This document shows, in pieces, positions 33,101 to 43,272 of a stretch of 64,000 nt of DNA. This DNA comes from Camellia lanceoleosa (taxonomy: Eukaryota; Streptophyta; Magnoliopsida; Ericales; Theaceae), in NCBI GenBank assembly GCA_025200525.1, contig CM045762.1, forward strand, positions 30,460,196-30,524,195, read 5' to 3'. The stretch's first letter is position 1; each line of letters starts with the position of its first letter. Both the position numbers and the translations under genes were made by a program. The notes beneath the pieces are model-generated. The model was not told the DNA's origin, made no database searches, and saw only the letters and a list, made by a program, of their open reading frames with translations.

Positions 33101-33855
33101 CCAAATAAATGTCTTACCAATGCCCTGACACTACTGCCACTGCCACACCACCACTAACAACACAACTAGCACATACTGGGGGGGGTGGAATCCGTAGAAA
33201 ACATTATCTGTTGGAAAAGATTTTCCTTTGAAACAAACAGAGCGTAAGTTTCAACCCGAATAATGGAATGGCCATTACCACTTGCTAGACCTTCTGACTT
33301 TGGTGGCTGATATTGTGACCATGGACGGTCTTATATTGCAAAATGATACGGTGACGTCCTCGGTTCAATATTGGTGGTATCTAGTTTCCATATTATGTGA
33401 TATTTAGTAATCTCAAATATATGGATAGTTTCTATCTTATTATTATTCGCCATTTTCTGTATGTCTTATTTGATCAAACCATTTGGAACAGTAACAGAAC
33501 TGCAGAAGTTCGGACCAAGAATTCAGGTTTGTGGGAGCACTGCATTGGTTTTTGGAAAAGACAGAGGAAGAAGGTAAGGTACCTTCATTTTCCTTTTCAT
33601 GTATAGGATATGCATTGAAAGATTGAAACCAATGCTTCAATTTTTTATTTTTCCAGCATGTTACGTGGTTCTCGAGTTGTTGCATCTGATTTAAGAGGAG
33701 GGGTGTCACTGGTTTTGGCGGGATTGGCTGCAGAAGGAACTACTGAAATCAATGGGATCGCTCACATTGATCGGGGTTATGAAAATTTAGAGACGAAGCT
33801 TCAGCGTCTAGGAGCTGATGTCAAGCGATTGATTGACATTCCAAGTCCTCTGTAA
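30172..33855 (+). CDS. MurA: UDP-N-acetylglucosamine 1-carboxyvinyltransferase (MurA-type), plastid-targeted, six exons
   Basis: Predicted exons are 30172-30698, 32112-32262, 32355-32639, 32726-32897, 33492-33573 and 33657-33855; all introns are GT-AG and phases agree, giving 471 residues (E. coli MurA has 419). The reaction is transfer of enolpyruvate from PEP to UDP-GlcNAc, the first committed step of peptidoglycan synthesis. Seen: Lys58-Asn59 in GSKNSALP; the catalytic loop [11 protein letters not shown] with Cys152 (the fosfomycin-target position); Arg128 and Arg157; [20 protein letters not shown]; Asp349 in FPTDLQ; Arg445 in HIDRGYE. All key residues of the family are present. The first about 35 residues are rich in Ser, Pro and Lys with few acids, suggesting a plastid transit peptide (inference). 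ATG 30172 is chosen because upstream frame has no earlier ATG with similarity. The related EPSP synthase fold is excluded by the MurA-specific motifs. Confidence 0.9.
31108..31410. mobile_element. MITE-like insert in MurA intron 1
   Basis: Flanked by GGAAAACATTTTC at the left and ATTTTCCATT with GGAAAACG at the right; the centre is a GTG/GGT triplet-rich stretch (31145-31260). A related sequence with CCACCAC in the centre lies in intron 4. Confidence 0.5.
33005..33245. mobile_element. MITE-like insert in MurA intron 4
   Basis: Starts with CACGGAAAACAAAAATTAAC, contains AAAACATTTTCC, a CCACCAC-type centre, and ends with TAGAAAACATTATC and TTGAAACAAACAGAGCG. It resembles the intron 1 insert read in the opposite orientation. 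Confidence 0.5.
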
Positions 33856-33874
33856 ATATTGACTGACTCGCTAA

Positions 33875-34045
33875 CGCTGTGTTTGGTTGGGGGATTTGGA
33901 GATGGATTTAAAAAAGGAAAGGAAAAAGGTGTGTGAAACTAGGTGAAATATAAGTATGTTTTATTCATATTTCACCTACCTTTTTCATTGTCATTTTTAT
34001 TTCCCTTTCCAAATTTCTCCTCAAATCTCCCAACCAAACACAGCA
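33875..34045. mobile_element. Tourist-like MITE (171 bp) just after the MurA stop codon
   Basis: CGCTGTGTTTGGTTGGGGGA at the left matches the reverse complement of the right end (CTCCCAACCAAACACAGCA), about 35 bp of TIR. Flanks are TAA on both sides (33872-33874 and 34046-34048), the target duplication typical of PIF/Harbinger-type MITEs. It starts 19 bp after the MurA stop and may provide its 3' UTR. Confidence 0.85.
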
Positions 34046-36610
34046 TAAAGAAATTAATGATTGAGGCATCAATCTATCTATATTTATACTATATATTAAG
34101 TAATAAGCAATAAGCAAATAAGCAAATATATATAAGCAAATGTAGTTATTATATCAAAACTCTCCAAATGTTTATTCGTAAATTCTCATAATTTTGAAAT
34201 AAATAAATAAATATGTGGCATCTCCCTTTACCTCTCTTCTCACTATTTCCCAACCTCTCTTCTCACTATTTCCCAAGCAAATGTAGTTATTATATCAAAA
34301 GTCTCCAAACGTTTATTTTTAAATTCTCATAATTTTGGAATAAATAAATAAATATGTGACATTTCCTTTCACTTCTCTTCTCACTATTCAGACCATTTCA
34401 CTCTCTTTCCCAATTGTTCTATAAAAGATAATAATAAAAAAAATCAATTAATATCTTTCCTTAGAGTTTTAGGAATAGATGTGTATAAAAATCTACATGT
34501 CTGTCACTATATCACGTAAATGTAAATTAAAAAAAAAAAAAAAAAATCCACAAATCTCACCACTCTTATTCCTAATTGTTATATATAAATAAAATAAAAA
34601 AATTTAAAAATCAGATAATATCTTTTTGGGTGTCTATTTAAAATCCCAATTTAAAATTTTTGAATTTTTGCATTTAAAAAAAATTACAAAATGCGAAACT
34701 CAATTTTTATTGGATCATGCTTCATTTTACAAAAAATAAATAAACAAAAAATGATGAAAAAGGTCAAAAATAATAAATAAACAAAAAGATAAGTGTTAGC
34801 ATTTATTAGATAAAAGTTTGCTTTTTTAAAAAATAAAATAATTGATTTGTATTTTAAAAAAACAAGATGTTAAAATTTTAAGTTAAAATTTTATCTTTAA
34901 CTCCCAATCTCTGTCCAAAAATTAAATTTGAATTTAAACACTAAATCTTCAAAATACATTATATTTAAAGTTTCTATATAAATTTGAACATCCGTTAAGA
35001 AAACCCAACGTTGGAAACAAACTCCCAACAGCATCCCCTTTTTTTCTTTTTTTCTCTCTCTCTCAACACATCTGGTGATCACAAAAATTTCTTTAAGGTA
35101 TTAATATTTTATATCTCCTAACTCCAATAGTTTATTTATTTTTTCTCTCTAGGGAGGATTGTAGTATACATGGAGAGTTACAAGCAATCCCTTGAGGTCA
35201 ATCATTTTTTTAATTAAAATCTATTTAAAGTCATAAAATTCCATATAATTTTTTTCATCTTTATTCTATTGTATATTTTAACGATAGATCTTTTTAAGCA
35301 ATATATTCAAACTCATATAAATTTACATACGGTCTAGATAGTTTTATACAAAATCTAATTAGGTCTATCAACTTTTTCATGTAATTGCTCTAGATTTATA
35401 GATCTTTGTATGTAATTTGTGATAGTACTAGAAAATAATTTTTATTGAATAATTCGTGCATATTACAATTATCAATCACTTCATTTTAACTCACTATAAT
35501 ATATATATATATATATATATTATGCATGTTTCTCAAATATATCACTTGTCCTATAATATTTGGTATAACTACCCCTATACATTTTTAGGCATTATTGATC
35601 TAATTATTAGTTATATATGATATCTTAAAAATTCATTGCAATTATTAAATTGATATATGTTTTTTTCTATTCTTTTATTTATTTATTTTTTTGTGTTGTT
35701 TCTATTCTCACTTTTGTCTATTCTATTATTTATGCGAGAACTTTATTAATAAATTGTGTGGTATAAAAATTATCAATATTTAGTTTGAATAATTATTCAT
35801 ATATATATATATATATATATTTGGATTAGCGAAAGCTAGTTGTTAGATATTATTCATATTGTTTAGTTTAAATATGAGATATTATGGCTCTTTTTATTAA
35901 ATGATTAGTTTTATATTAAGATGTTTTTCTTCTTAATCTTATTTCCTTTCGAAAAAAAACTTGAGACTCCTTATGAGAAAAAAACTGATCAACTAATAGC
36001 ATCAATTTGGTTTCTATTGAATCATCCTTCAATCATGTTTGCTAAATTTAAAAATTAAAACAACTATCTTATTGATATAAGTAACACAATTTAATAGAAT
36101 TAGACATGACTACAATTCAATTATATCTATTGGCTAAATTTTAAAAATTAAAATTAAAAACATCTATTACATGGGGCATAATCCAATTGGGTTAAACATT
36201 TTGACTGTAACTTAATCATAACTATTTATTAAACTTAAAAAAAAAAAAATTGAACATTAAAAATACTTATCTTATTCTACTACAAATAAAAAAAATAAAA
36301 ACACCTAATTTTTTTTAGATGGTGAAAACACTTAAATATTACATAAATTAATTGGCATATGTGGTCATGATCAATTGGGTAAGATATTTTACTATATTTC
36401 AATCATAACTATTTGATTATAAAAAATGTAATAAATATAAAAAAAATTTAAAAATTTCATAATCATTAGACTATTTACCATGTCGCCCAATGTTCACTAA
36501 AAAAATAAAATAAAATAAATTCTTATTGCATAAAGGTTCAAAATTTAGAACACCCAACAAGATAAAACCTAATTTTTTATGTATATTTTTCTAAAAATTA
36601 CCACACTAAA

Positions 36611-38530
36611 TGTAATGACCCCAAAACATGTGTCATATTTATCAGTAATTAATTATGTGTTCAGACGAACAAATTGGAGAATATCTGTTTGAATTAGAAA
36701 AATATCTGTTGGAATTACAACTTTGGGACTGAGATTGATGACCGTAATGGGTTCAGAAAATGAAATTGAGCACGCCTATGTAATACCAGGAATTTTTAGA
36801 ACCATTTGAGAAATTAAATTGAGGACTGAATTTCGTCTGATTCGTTAAGCCTTATTTGGCTCAAGTGTTTTGGCTTATTTGTTTATATGACATATATGAG
36901 TCAAAGATAAAGATTGTTGACCCTTGTTGACTCAACAAAAGAAAGAAAAATATCTATAAGAGGGAGGGAGAGATAACATTCGGGAGAAAAAAAATGGGAA
37001 AGAAGAGAAAGGGAGGAAGAAGAGGGAAAAACGGAAATCAAGTTGATCTTCTTCACTTAAATAATCAAGGTAAGAATTTCTTCTCTAATGTCTTGAGATG
37101 AGCTTGACTCATGCTTAATTTCATGGTAAATAAGTGGATTGAATGGGGAATTATGTTTAATTTGAACATACATGGCATATTTGGCATATTTGAGGGAAAC
37201 CTCCATGGATTCCAAGAATGAAGCTTTTATGAACATGTTTTATGATTTTTCATCTTAAATCAAGGTTTGATTTTGTATATGATGCATTTGGGTTTGGTTA
37301 GAAGCTATGATGTGTAATTCAAGTTGTTGTTTAAGTGTTTTGGGACTTGGTTTCATCACTTTAAAGTTGTTTTTGGGAAGGGAAAGGTTGAAGCTTTGGT
37401 AGAGTTCAGAATCTCGGATTTTGCATGGTCCGCTTGAGCGGAGGGATTCCTGCTCGAGCATGAAAATCGGCCTCCCAGCAGTTTTGGAAAATTGTGCAGT
37501 CAGCTCGAGCGGACAAAGTGGCGCTCGAGCGGGGGACCTATTTTCAGGAAATTTTGGAAAGTTGAATTACATGATTTTCACATGTTATTTGCATCATTTG
37601 GCATCTCATGAGTATGAAATTAAATAAGGGAAGAATAGAATGGCATGAATTACGTGATTTAATGATAATGTGTATTGAAGAATGTGTTATAATGTTGATA
37701 ATTGCAGGTCAAATCTTGAAGACCGTGCAACCGGTTTTGAAAACCCACCGTGAGTAACATTTCTGTAAAGTTATGTTGATATGCAATGTATTTGAAATGT
37801 TATATGAAATGTTATATGATACGATATGTTTTTGAAATGTGACTTTAAACCTATGAACAAATGTCCTGATTTGCGAATCTAGTATGGCATCCATAGATAG
37901 TCCTAAGTGGACCAGTTTACGAGATCTCGGTATGTGTTTAATCGGTGTCCGGGACCGGTTACTCTAGTCGGAAGACAATATATGTTATGTTTTATGGAGT
38001 ATGCCATTATGTATGTTCTGATATGAGATGAGTATGTTTATGAATGATTTGATTTATAGATATATGAAATGTTCGGAATTCGTTCACTATCTCTTTTACT
38101 TTAATGTTACTTGCTGAGCTTTAGCTTATCGTTTGTATGTATGTATTTATAGGTGAGCACTCTGGGAGTCAAGCCTAGGCGAGGTCTTACACCGAGCCGC
38201 CATTTTGAAGCCTACCAGTGTTTTGAGTGCCTCCGAGTTGGGGCTAGGCCTGGAAGGCCGTACGAGCTTTGTTTTGGTTGTATAGCTGTGGCGTGAGCCT
38301 ATGTTTTATATGATCTTTTGGTTACATGATATGTATGTAAGTGGGGAAATTAACATTTTTGGCATGTAAATATTTGTTCATATTAATGCACAGCTCTTTG
38401 GACTATTTGTATTTAGTTTCGCTTTCGCGAGCCCCGATTATTTATGTTTTGTACAGGAAGGCCTGTGGTAATCTAGGATTACTGGCCGGTTACGATACCA
38501 ACCTTCTCGGGGCGGGTTTGGGTCGTGATA
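36611..38530 (+). repeat. 5' LTR of element C
   Basis: 1,920 bp, starting TGTAATGACC and ending GTCGTGATA; the last two bases differ from the CA of the 3' copy. Confidence 0.95.
37433..37529. promoter_or_regulatory. Paired CTCGAG palindromes, element C 5' LTR
   Basis: CTTGAG 37433, CTCGAG 37453, 37504 and 37524; each pair is spaced 20 bp start to start, as in the solo LTR at 9077-9221. Confidence 0.55.
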
Positions 38531-38533
38531 GAA

Positions 38534-38545
38534 TGGTATCAGAGC
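38534..38545 (+). other. Primer binding site (initiator tRNA-Met) of element C
   Basis: TGGTATCAGAGC, complementary to the 3' end of plant initiator tRNA-Met, starts three bases after the LTR. Confidence 0.9.
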
Positions 38546-38745
38546 GCACGAGTTAGTTTACCCACACACGTGTCCATAAGAGCTATAGGGTGTTCTAGAA
38601 AAGAAATAGGGCATGGCATAGACATGTGTGCATATGTGTGTGTGTTTTTGAATATATAAAGAGACAAGAACTGTAGTGATGAGACAACAGAGGAACTATT
38701 ATGTTGAGAATGAAATATTCTATCTGCTATAGGTTCTAGAGACCA

Positions 38746-39936
38746 ATGGAGAACACTAATGCAAGGAATGTAAAGGAGTCAGAATCTTCTAATGCTAGAC
38801 TAGATCGGTTAGAAAGAATGGTAGAAGCTTCAACTAGGTTGGTAAGACAACAACAAGAACAAAACCAACAACAACAGAGACAACCATTTCCGTCTCCTCC
38901 TCCGCCACCTGTTCAAATGGAACCGATCAATAATGATGATCTAATTACTCTTACACAGAAATACAAGAAACTGAAACCACCATAATTTACAGGGGGTATT
39001 GAACCATTAAAAGCGGAGGCATGGGTACTTGAAACTGAAAAGATTTTTGAAGTGTTTCCGTGTACTGATGCGTATAAAGTTTTGTTAGCAACATTTACTT
39101 TGATAAAAGAAGCTCGAAGATGTTGGATGCTCCTGCGATGTGAGAATAGGGACTTGACATGGGATCGATTCAAAGAGATGTTCTATGAGAAATATTTTCC
39201 ACCATGCATGCGAGACAGGAAAATATCTGAATTTGAACAGTTGAAGCAAGGTACTATGTCAGTAGAAGAGTACGAAGCGAAATTTACTGAATTAGCCCGT
39301 TATGCTCCACATATGGTTGATACAGAATACAAGAAAGCAAGGAAATTTGAGGGTGGCTTACATGTTGAGGTACTTGACAGAGTGAATGTGTTGAAATTAG
39401 AAAAATATGTTGATGTACTTGACAGAGCCTTGATGGCTGAAACCAATATTGCTATCTTGAAAATGTGCAAGCCAACAGCAATGACCGAAGCAAAAAGTAA
39501 GAAATTCAAGAAACAGAAAGTAGAAATAGTTAGTGAATCCATGGGCTCCGTGAATGAAAATTTGACTTCAAAGTTTAGTGACAACACAAAAAGGGAAAGT
39601 GGTGGCAGTGTAGGTGTACCTACTTGTAGGGAATGTGGGAAGCAGCATTGGGGTATTTGCCACCATGGATCTGGAACTTGCTTCAAATGTGGACAGAAAG
39701 GACACATAGCGAAAGCTTGCCCACAAGTTTACTCAAGAAATGAGAGACCCATTACTAGTGGAGTTAACTCAGCAACGACACCAAGGATAACTACAACATC
39801 AACTCCTGAAGGGAATACTTTGAGACAAGGAAGGGTTTTTACCCTAGTTTCAGAAAAGACACAGAATAGTGGAAAAGCGATTACAGGTATGATTTTCCTA
39901 TCTATTGTTATGTTGGCTCTGTTACCTATGCGATGA
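38746..39936 (+). pseudogene. gag of element C (one in-frame stop)
   Basis: One frame from ATG 38746 to TGA 39936, interrupted only by TAA at 38983-38985. The N-terminus is Gln-rich with a Pro run (SPPPPPVQMEP). The capsid (Retrotrans_gag) region spans about 38990-39420 with AEAWVLETEKIF, WDRFKEMFYEKYFPP and ELARYAPHMVD. A CCHC zinc knuckle CFKCGQKGHIAKAC lies at about 39688-39720. Past GKAITGMIF the normal start of protease is lost to a frame change. Gag would coat and package RNA. The sequence resembles the Tekay/Del chromovirus lineage. It could act only if the stop is read through, or be supplied by relatives. Confidence 0.88.
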
Positions 39937-40506
39937 AAATACTGAATATGTGACTGTGACGGAACAACTAAAAATTTATAATTAGTTTTCATACCTATAC
40001 TGTGGCAGAACAATTGAACATGAGCTAGAACAATTGACTATAGGTTATTATGCTTGGCAACTTGAACTATGATCTCTGAAACCAAATGTATCCTAGACTT
40101 TTGATTGAACTGATTTTGGTGGATATGAATGACTTCTACGGTACCGGGCTATATTGCTAAGGAAACGACAAATTTAAGATGTGTTTGACCATTTGGACAC
40201 ATAGGAATTATATTACGAATTGAATCTGTGGACATTACTTTTGCTATGAATTGTTACATCTATGTTATTACCTTTGCATTGAATACGATGGAATTTGTTA
40301 GTTGACTTCAGCCTTATGTACAAGATATGCTCATTATGTGTTTGATTGCTATGATGTGGCCTTCGGATACAAGAACTACTTCGTCATGCTGAATAACTGA
40401 ATAGAACCGTTGAATTATGACTAGAAACATGTGACTGGGATTTCTGCTTTGGACCTTGTCAGGATAAGTTAAGTTTGGAGGACCAAACTTCTTAAGTTGG
40501 GGAGAA
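39937..40506. other. Pol-less remainder of element C with polypurine tract
   Basis: 570 bp without RT or integrase motifs; ends in AAGTTGGGGAGAA at about 40494-40506, the polypurine tract before the 3' LTR. Confidence 0.7.
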
Positions 40507-42431
40507 TGTAATGACTCCAAAACATGTGTCATATTTATCAGTAATTAATTATGTGTTCAGACGAATAAATTGGAGAATATCTGTTTGAATTAGAAAAATA
40601 TCTGTTGGAATTACAACTTCGGGACTGAGATTGATGACCGTAATGGGTTCAGAAAACGAAATTGAGCACGCCTATGTAATACCGGGAATTTTTAGAACCA
40701 TTTGAGAAATTAAATTGAGGACTGAATTTCGTCTGATTCATTAAGCCTTATTTGGCTCAAGTGTTTTGGCTTATTTGTTTATATGACATCTATGAGGCAA
40801 GGATAAAGATTGTTGACCCTTGTTGACTCAACAAAAGAAAGAAAAATATCTATAAGAGGGAGAGAGAGAGAGAGATAACATTCGGGAGAAAAAAAGGGGA
40901 AAGAAGAGAAAGGGAGGAAGAAGAGGGAAAAAGGGAAATCAAGTTCATCTTCTTCACTTAAATAATCAAGGTAAGAATTTCTTCTCTAATGTCTTGAGAT
41001 GAGGTTGACTCATGCATAATTTCATGGTAAATAAGCGGATTGAAGGGGGAATTATGTTTAATTTGAACATACATGGCATATTTGGCATATTTGAGGGAAA
41101 CCTCCATGGATTCCAAGAATGAAGCTTTTATGAACATGTTTTATGATTTTTTATCTTAAATCAAGGTTTGATTTTGTATATGATGCATTTGGGTTTGGTT
41201 AGAAGCTATGATGTGTAATTCAAGTTGTTGTTTAAGTGTTTTGGGACTTGGTTTCATCACTTTAAAGTTGTTTTTGGGAAGGGAAAGGTTGAAGCTTTGG
41301 TAGAGTTCAGAATCTCGGATTTTGCATGGTCCGCTCGAGCGAAGGGATTCCCGCTCGAGCGTGAAAATCGGCCTCCCAGCAGTTTTGGAAAATTGTGCAG
41401 TCAGCTCGAGCGGACAAAGTGGCGCTCGAGCGGGGGACCTATTTTCAGGAAATTTTGGAAAGTTGAATTACATGATTTTCACATGTTATTTGCATCATTT
41501 GGCATCTCATGAGTATGAAATTAAATAAGGGAAGAATAGAATGGCATGAATTACGTGATTTAATGATAATGTGTATTGAAGAATGTGTTATAATGTTGAT
41601 AATTGCAGGTCAAATCTTGAAGACCGTGCAACCGGTTTTGAAAACCCACCGTGAGTAACATTTCTGTAAAGTTATGTTGATATGCAATGTATTTGAAATG
41701 TTATATGAAATGTTATATGATACGATATGTTTTTGAAATGTGACTTTAAACCTGTGAACAAATGTCCTGATTTGCGAATCTAGTATGGCATCCATAGATA
41801 GTCCTAAGTGGACCAGTTTACGAGATCTCGGTATGTGTTTAATCGGTGTCCGGGACCGGTTACTCTAGTCGGAAGACAATATATGTTATGTTTTATGGAG
41901 TATGCCATTATGTATGTTCTGATATGAGATGAGTATGTTTATGAATGATTTGATTTATGGATATATGAAATGTTCGGAATTCGTTCACTACCCCTTTTAC
42001 TTTAATGTTACTTGCTGAGCTTTAGCTTATTGTTTGTATGTATGTATTTATAGGTGAGCACTCTGGGAGTCAAGCCTAGGCGAGGTCTTACACCGAGCCG
42101 CCATTTTGAAGCCTACCAGTGTTTTGAGTGCCTCCGAGTTGGGGCTAGGCCTGGAAGGCCGTACGAGCTTTGTTTTGGTTGTATAGCTGTGGCGCGAGCC
42201 TATGTTTTATATGATCTTTTGGTTACATGATATGTATGTAAGTGGGGAAATTAACATTTTTGGCATGTAAATATTTGTTCATATTAATGCACAGCTCTTT
42301 GGACTATTTGTATTTAGTTTCGCTTTCGCGAGCCCCGATTATTTATGTTTTGTACAGGAAGGCCTGTGGTAATCTAGGATTACTGGCCGGTTACGATACC
42401 AACCTTCTCGGGGTGGGTTTGGGTCGTAACA
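40507..42431 (+). repeat. 3' LTR of element C
   Basis: 1,925 bp, ending GTCGTAACA; contains CTCGAG at 41334, 41354, 41405 and 41425. Confidence 0.95.
41334..41430. promoter_or_regulatory. Paired CTCGAG palindromes, element C 3' LTR
   Basis: Four perfect CTCGAG hexamers in two pairs, each 20 bp start to start. Confidence 0.55.
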
Positions 42432-43012
42432 CTAAATCTCTATCATAATCAAAATCTACTAACTCCATCATATTAGATTCACACTACAACTAAAATCACA
42501 TCTCTTTTTATCTTTCAAATTTAAATATTTTAAATAAAATCTTAAAAACAAAGAGAAATATAAATCAAGATTGTGCAATATATATATACTTTAAAAGGTT
42601 TTATTATTTTTAATTTATAAATAAAATTTTGACTCTCCTGTGCATAGCACAAGTTTTATGCTAGTATTATCTATCTATATCTATACTTCTATATCTGTAC
42701 TATCTATATAACCAAATGTAGTTGTTAGGTCAAAAGACTCCAAAACTTGAATCCTAAATTTTCATAATTTTGGAAAAATAAAATAAATACCTAGAACTTC
42801 TCTTTACCCCTCTTCTCACTATTCAAGTATTCTCACTTGCTCTTCCAATTGTTATCTAAAAAAATATTTTAAAAAATAAATAATATGTAGTTGTTAGGTC
42901 AAAAGGCTCCAAAACTTGAATACTAAATTCTCGTAATTTTGATAAAATAAAATAAATACGTGGCACCTCTCTTTACCCCTGTTCTCACTATTCAAGTCTT
43001 TTCACTTCCTCT

Positions 43013-43272
43013 CCCAATTGTTATCTAAAAAAATATTTTAAAAAATCAAATAATATCTTTCATGGGAGTTGTGGATATAGATATATAGATATAAAACCCC
43101 AAATGTTTATCACTGTATCACGTAAATTTAAATAATAATAAAACCCAATTGTTATCCAAAAAAATATTTAAAAAATCAAATAATATCTTTCATGGGAGTT
43201 ATGGATATAGATATATAGATATAAAACCCCACATGTTTATCACTGTATCTCATAAATTTAAATAATAATAAA
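43013..43272. repeat. Two tandem copies of a 130-bp unit
   Basis: CCCAATTGTTATC...GGATATAGATATATAGATATAAAACCCC occurs at 43013-43145 and again at 43146-43272. Confidence 0.8.

Larger units (their letters stand above)
36611..42431 (+). mobile_element. Element C: gag-only, recently inserted gypsy-type element
   Basis: LTRs 36611-38530 and 40507-42431 (TGTAATGA...TCGTAACA) are flanked by CTAAA on both sides (36606-36610, 42432-42436). A primer site for initiator tRNA-Met (TGGTATCAGAGC, 38534-38545) and a polypurine tract before the 3' LTR are present. Only about 1.98 kb lies between the LTRs: a gag gene and 570 bp of residue, with no protease core, RT, RNase H or integrase. The LTRs differ at roughly 30 of 1,920 positions by eye. 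It fits the class of non-autonomous terminal-repeat elements with gag (TR-GAG) or a pol-deleted chromovirus. Confidence 0.93.
34069..42664 (+). mobile_element. Helitron-like element 1 (non-autonomous), split by element C
   Basis: The left end is a TCTATCTATATTTATACTAT-type sequence. The right end is a short hairpin GTGCATAGCAC (42640-42650) about 10 bases before CTAG (42661-42664) followed by T, the classic Helitron 3' structure. Internal sequence (34370-36600) is homologous to 42840-44880 in the next element (AGGTATTAATATTTTATATC, CTCTCTAGG blocks). No Rep/helicase coding. Exact left boundary is uncertain. Confidence 0.55.

Noticed and set aside
30172..33855. MurA as bacterial contamination
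   Set aside because: Five GT-AG introns with agreeing phases and flanking plant MITEs show a nuclear eukaryotic gene.
37421..37627. Small frames repeated in both element C LTRs (also at 41322)
   Set aside because: Identical because the LTRs are copies; the frames cover the CTCGAG repeats and have no protein features.
38534..38545. tRNA-like sequence as a tRNA gene
   Set aside because: Only 12 bases complementary to the initiator tRNA-Met 3' end; it is a primer binding site.
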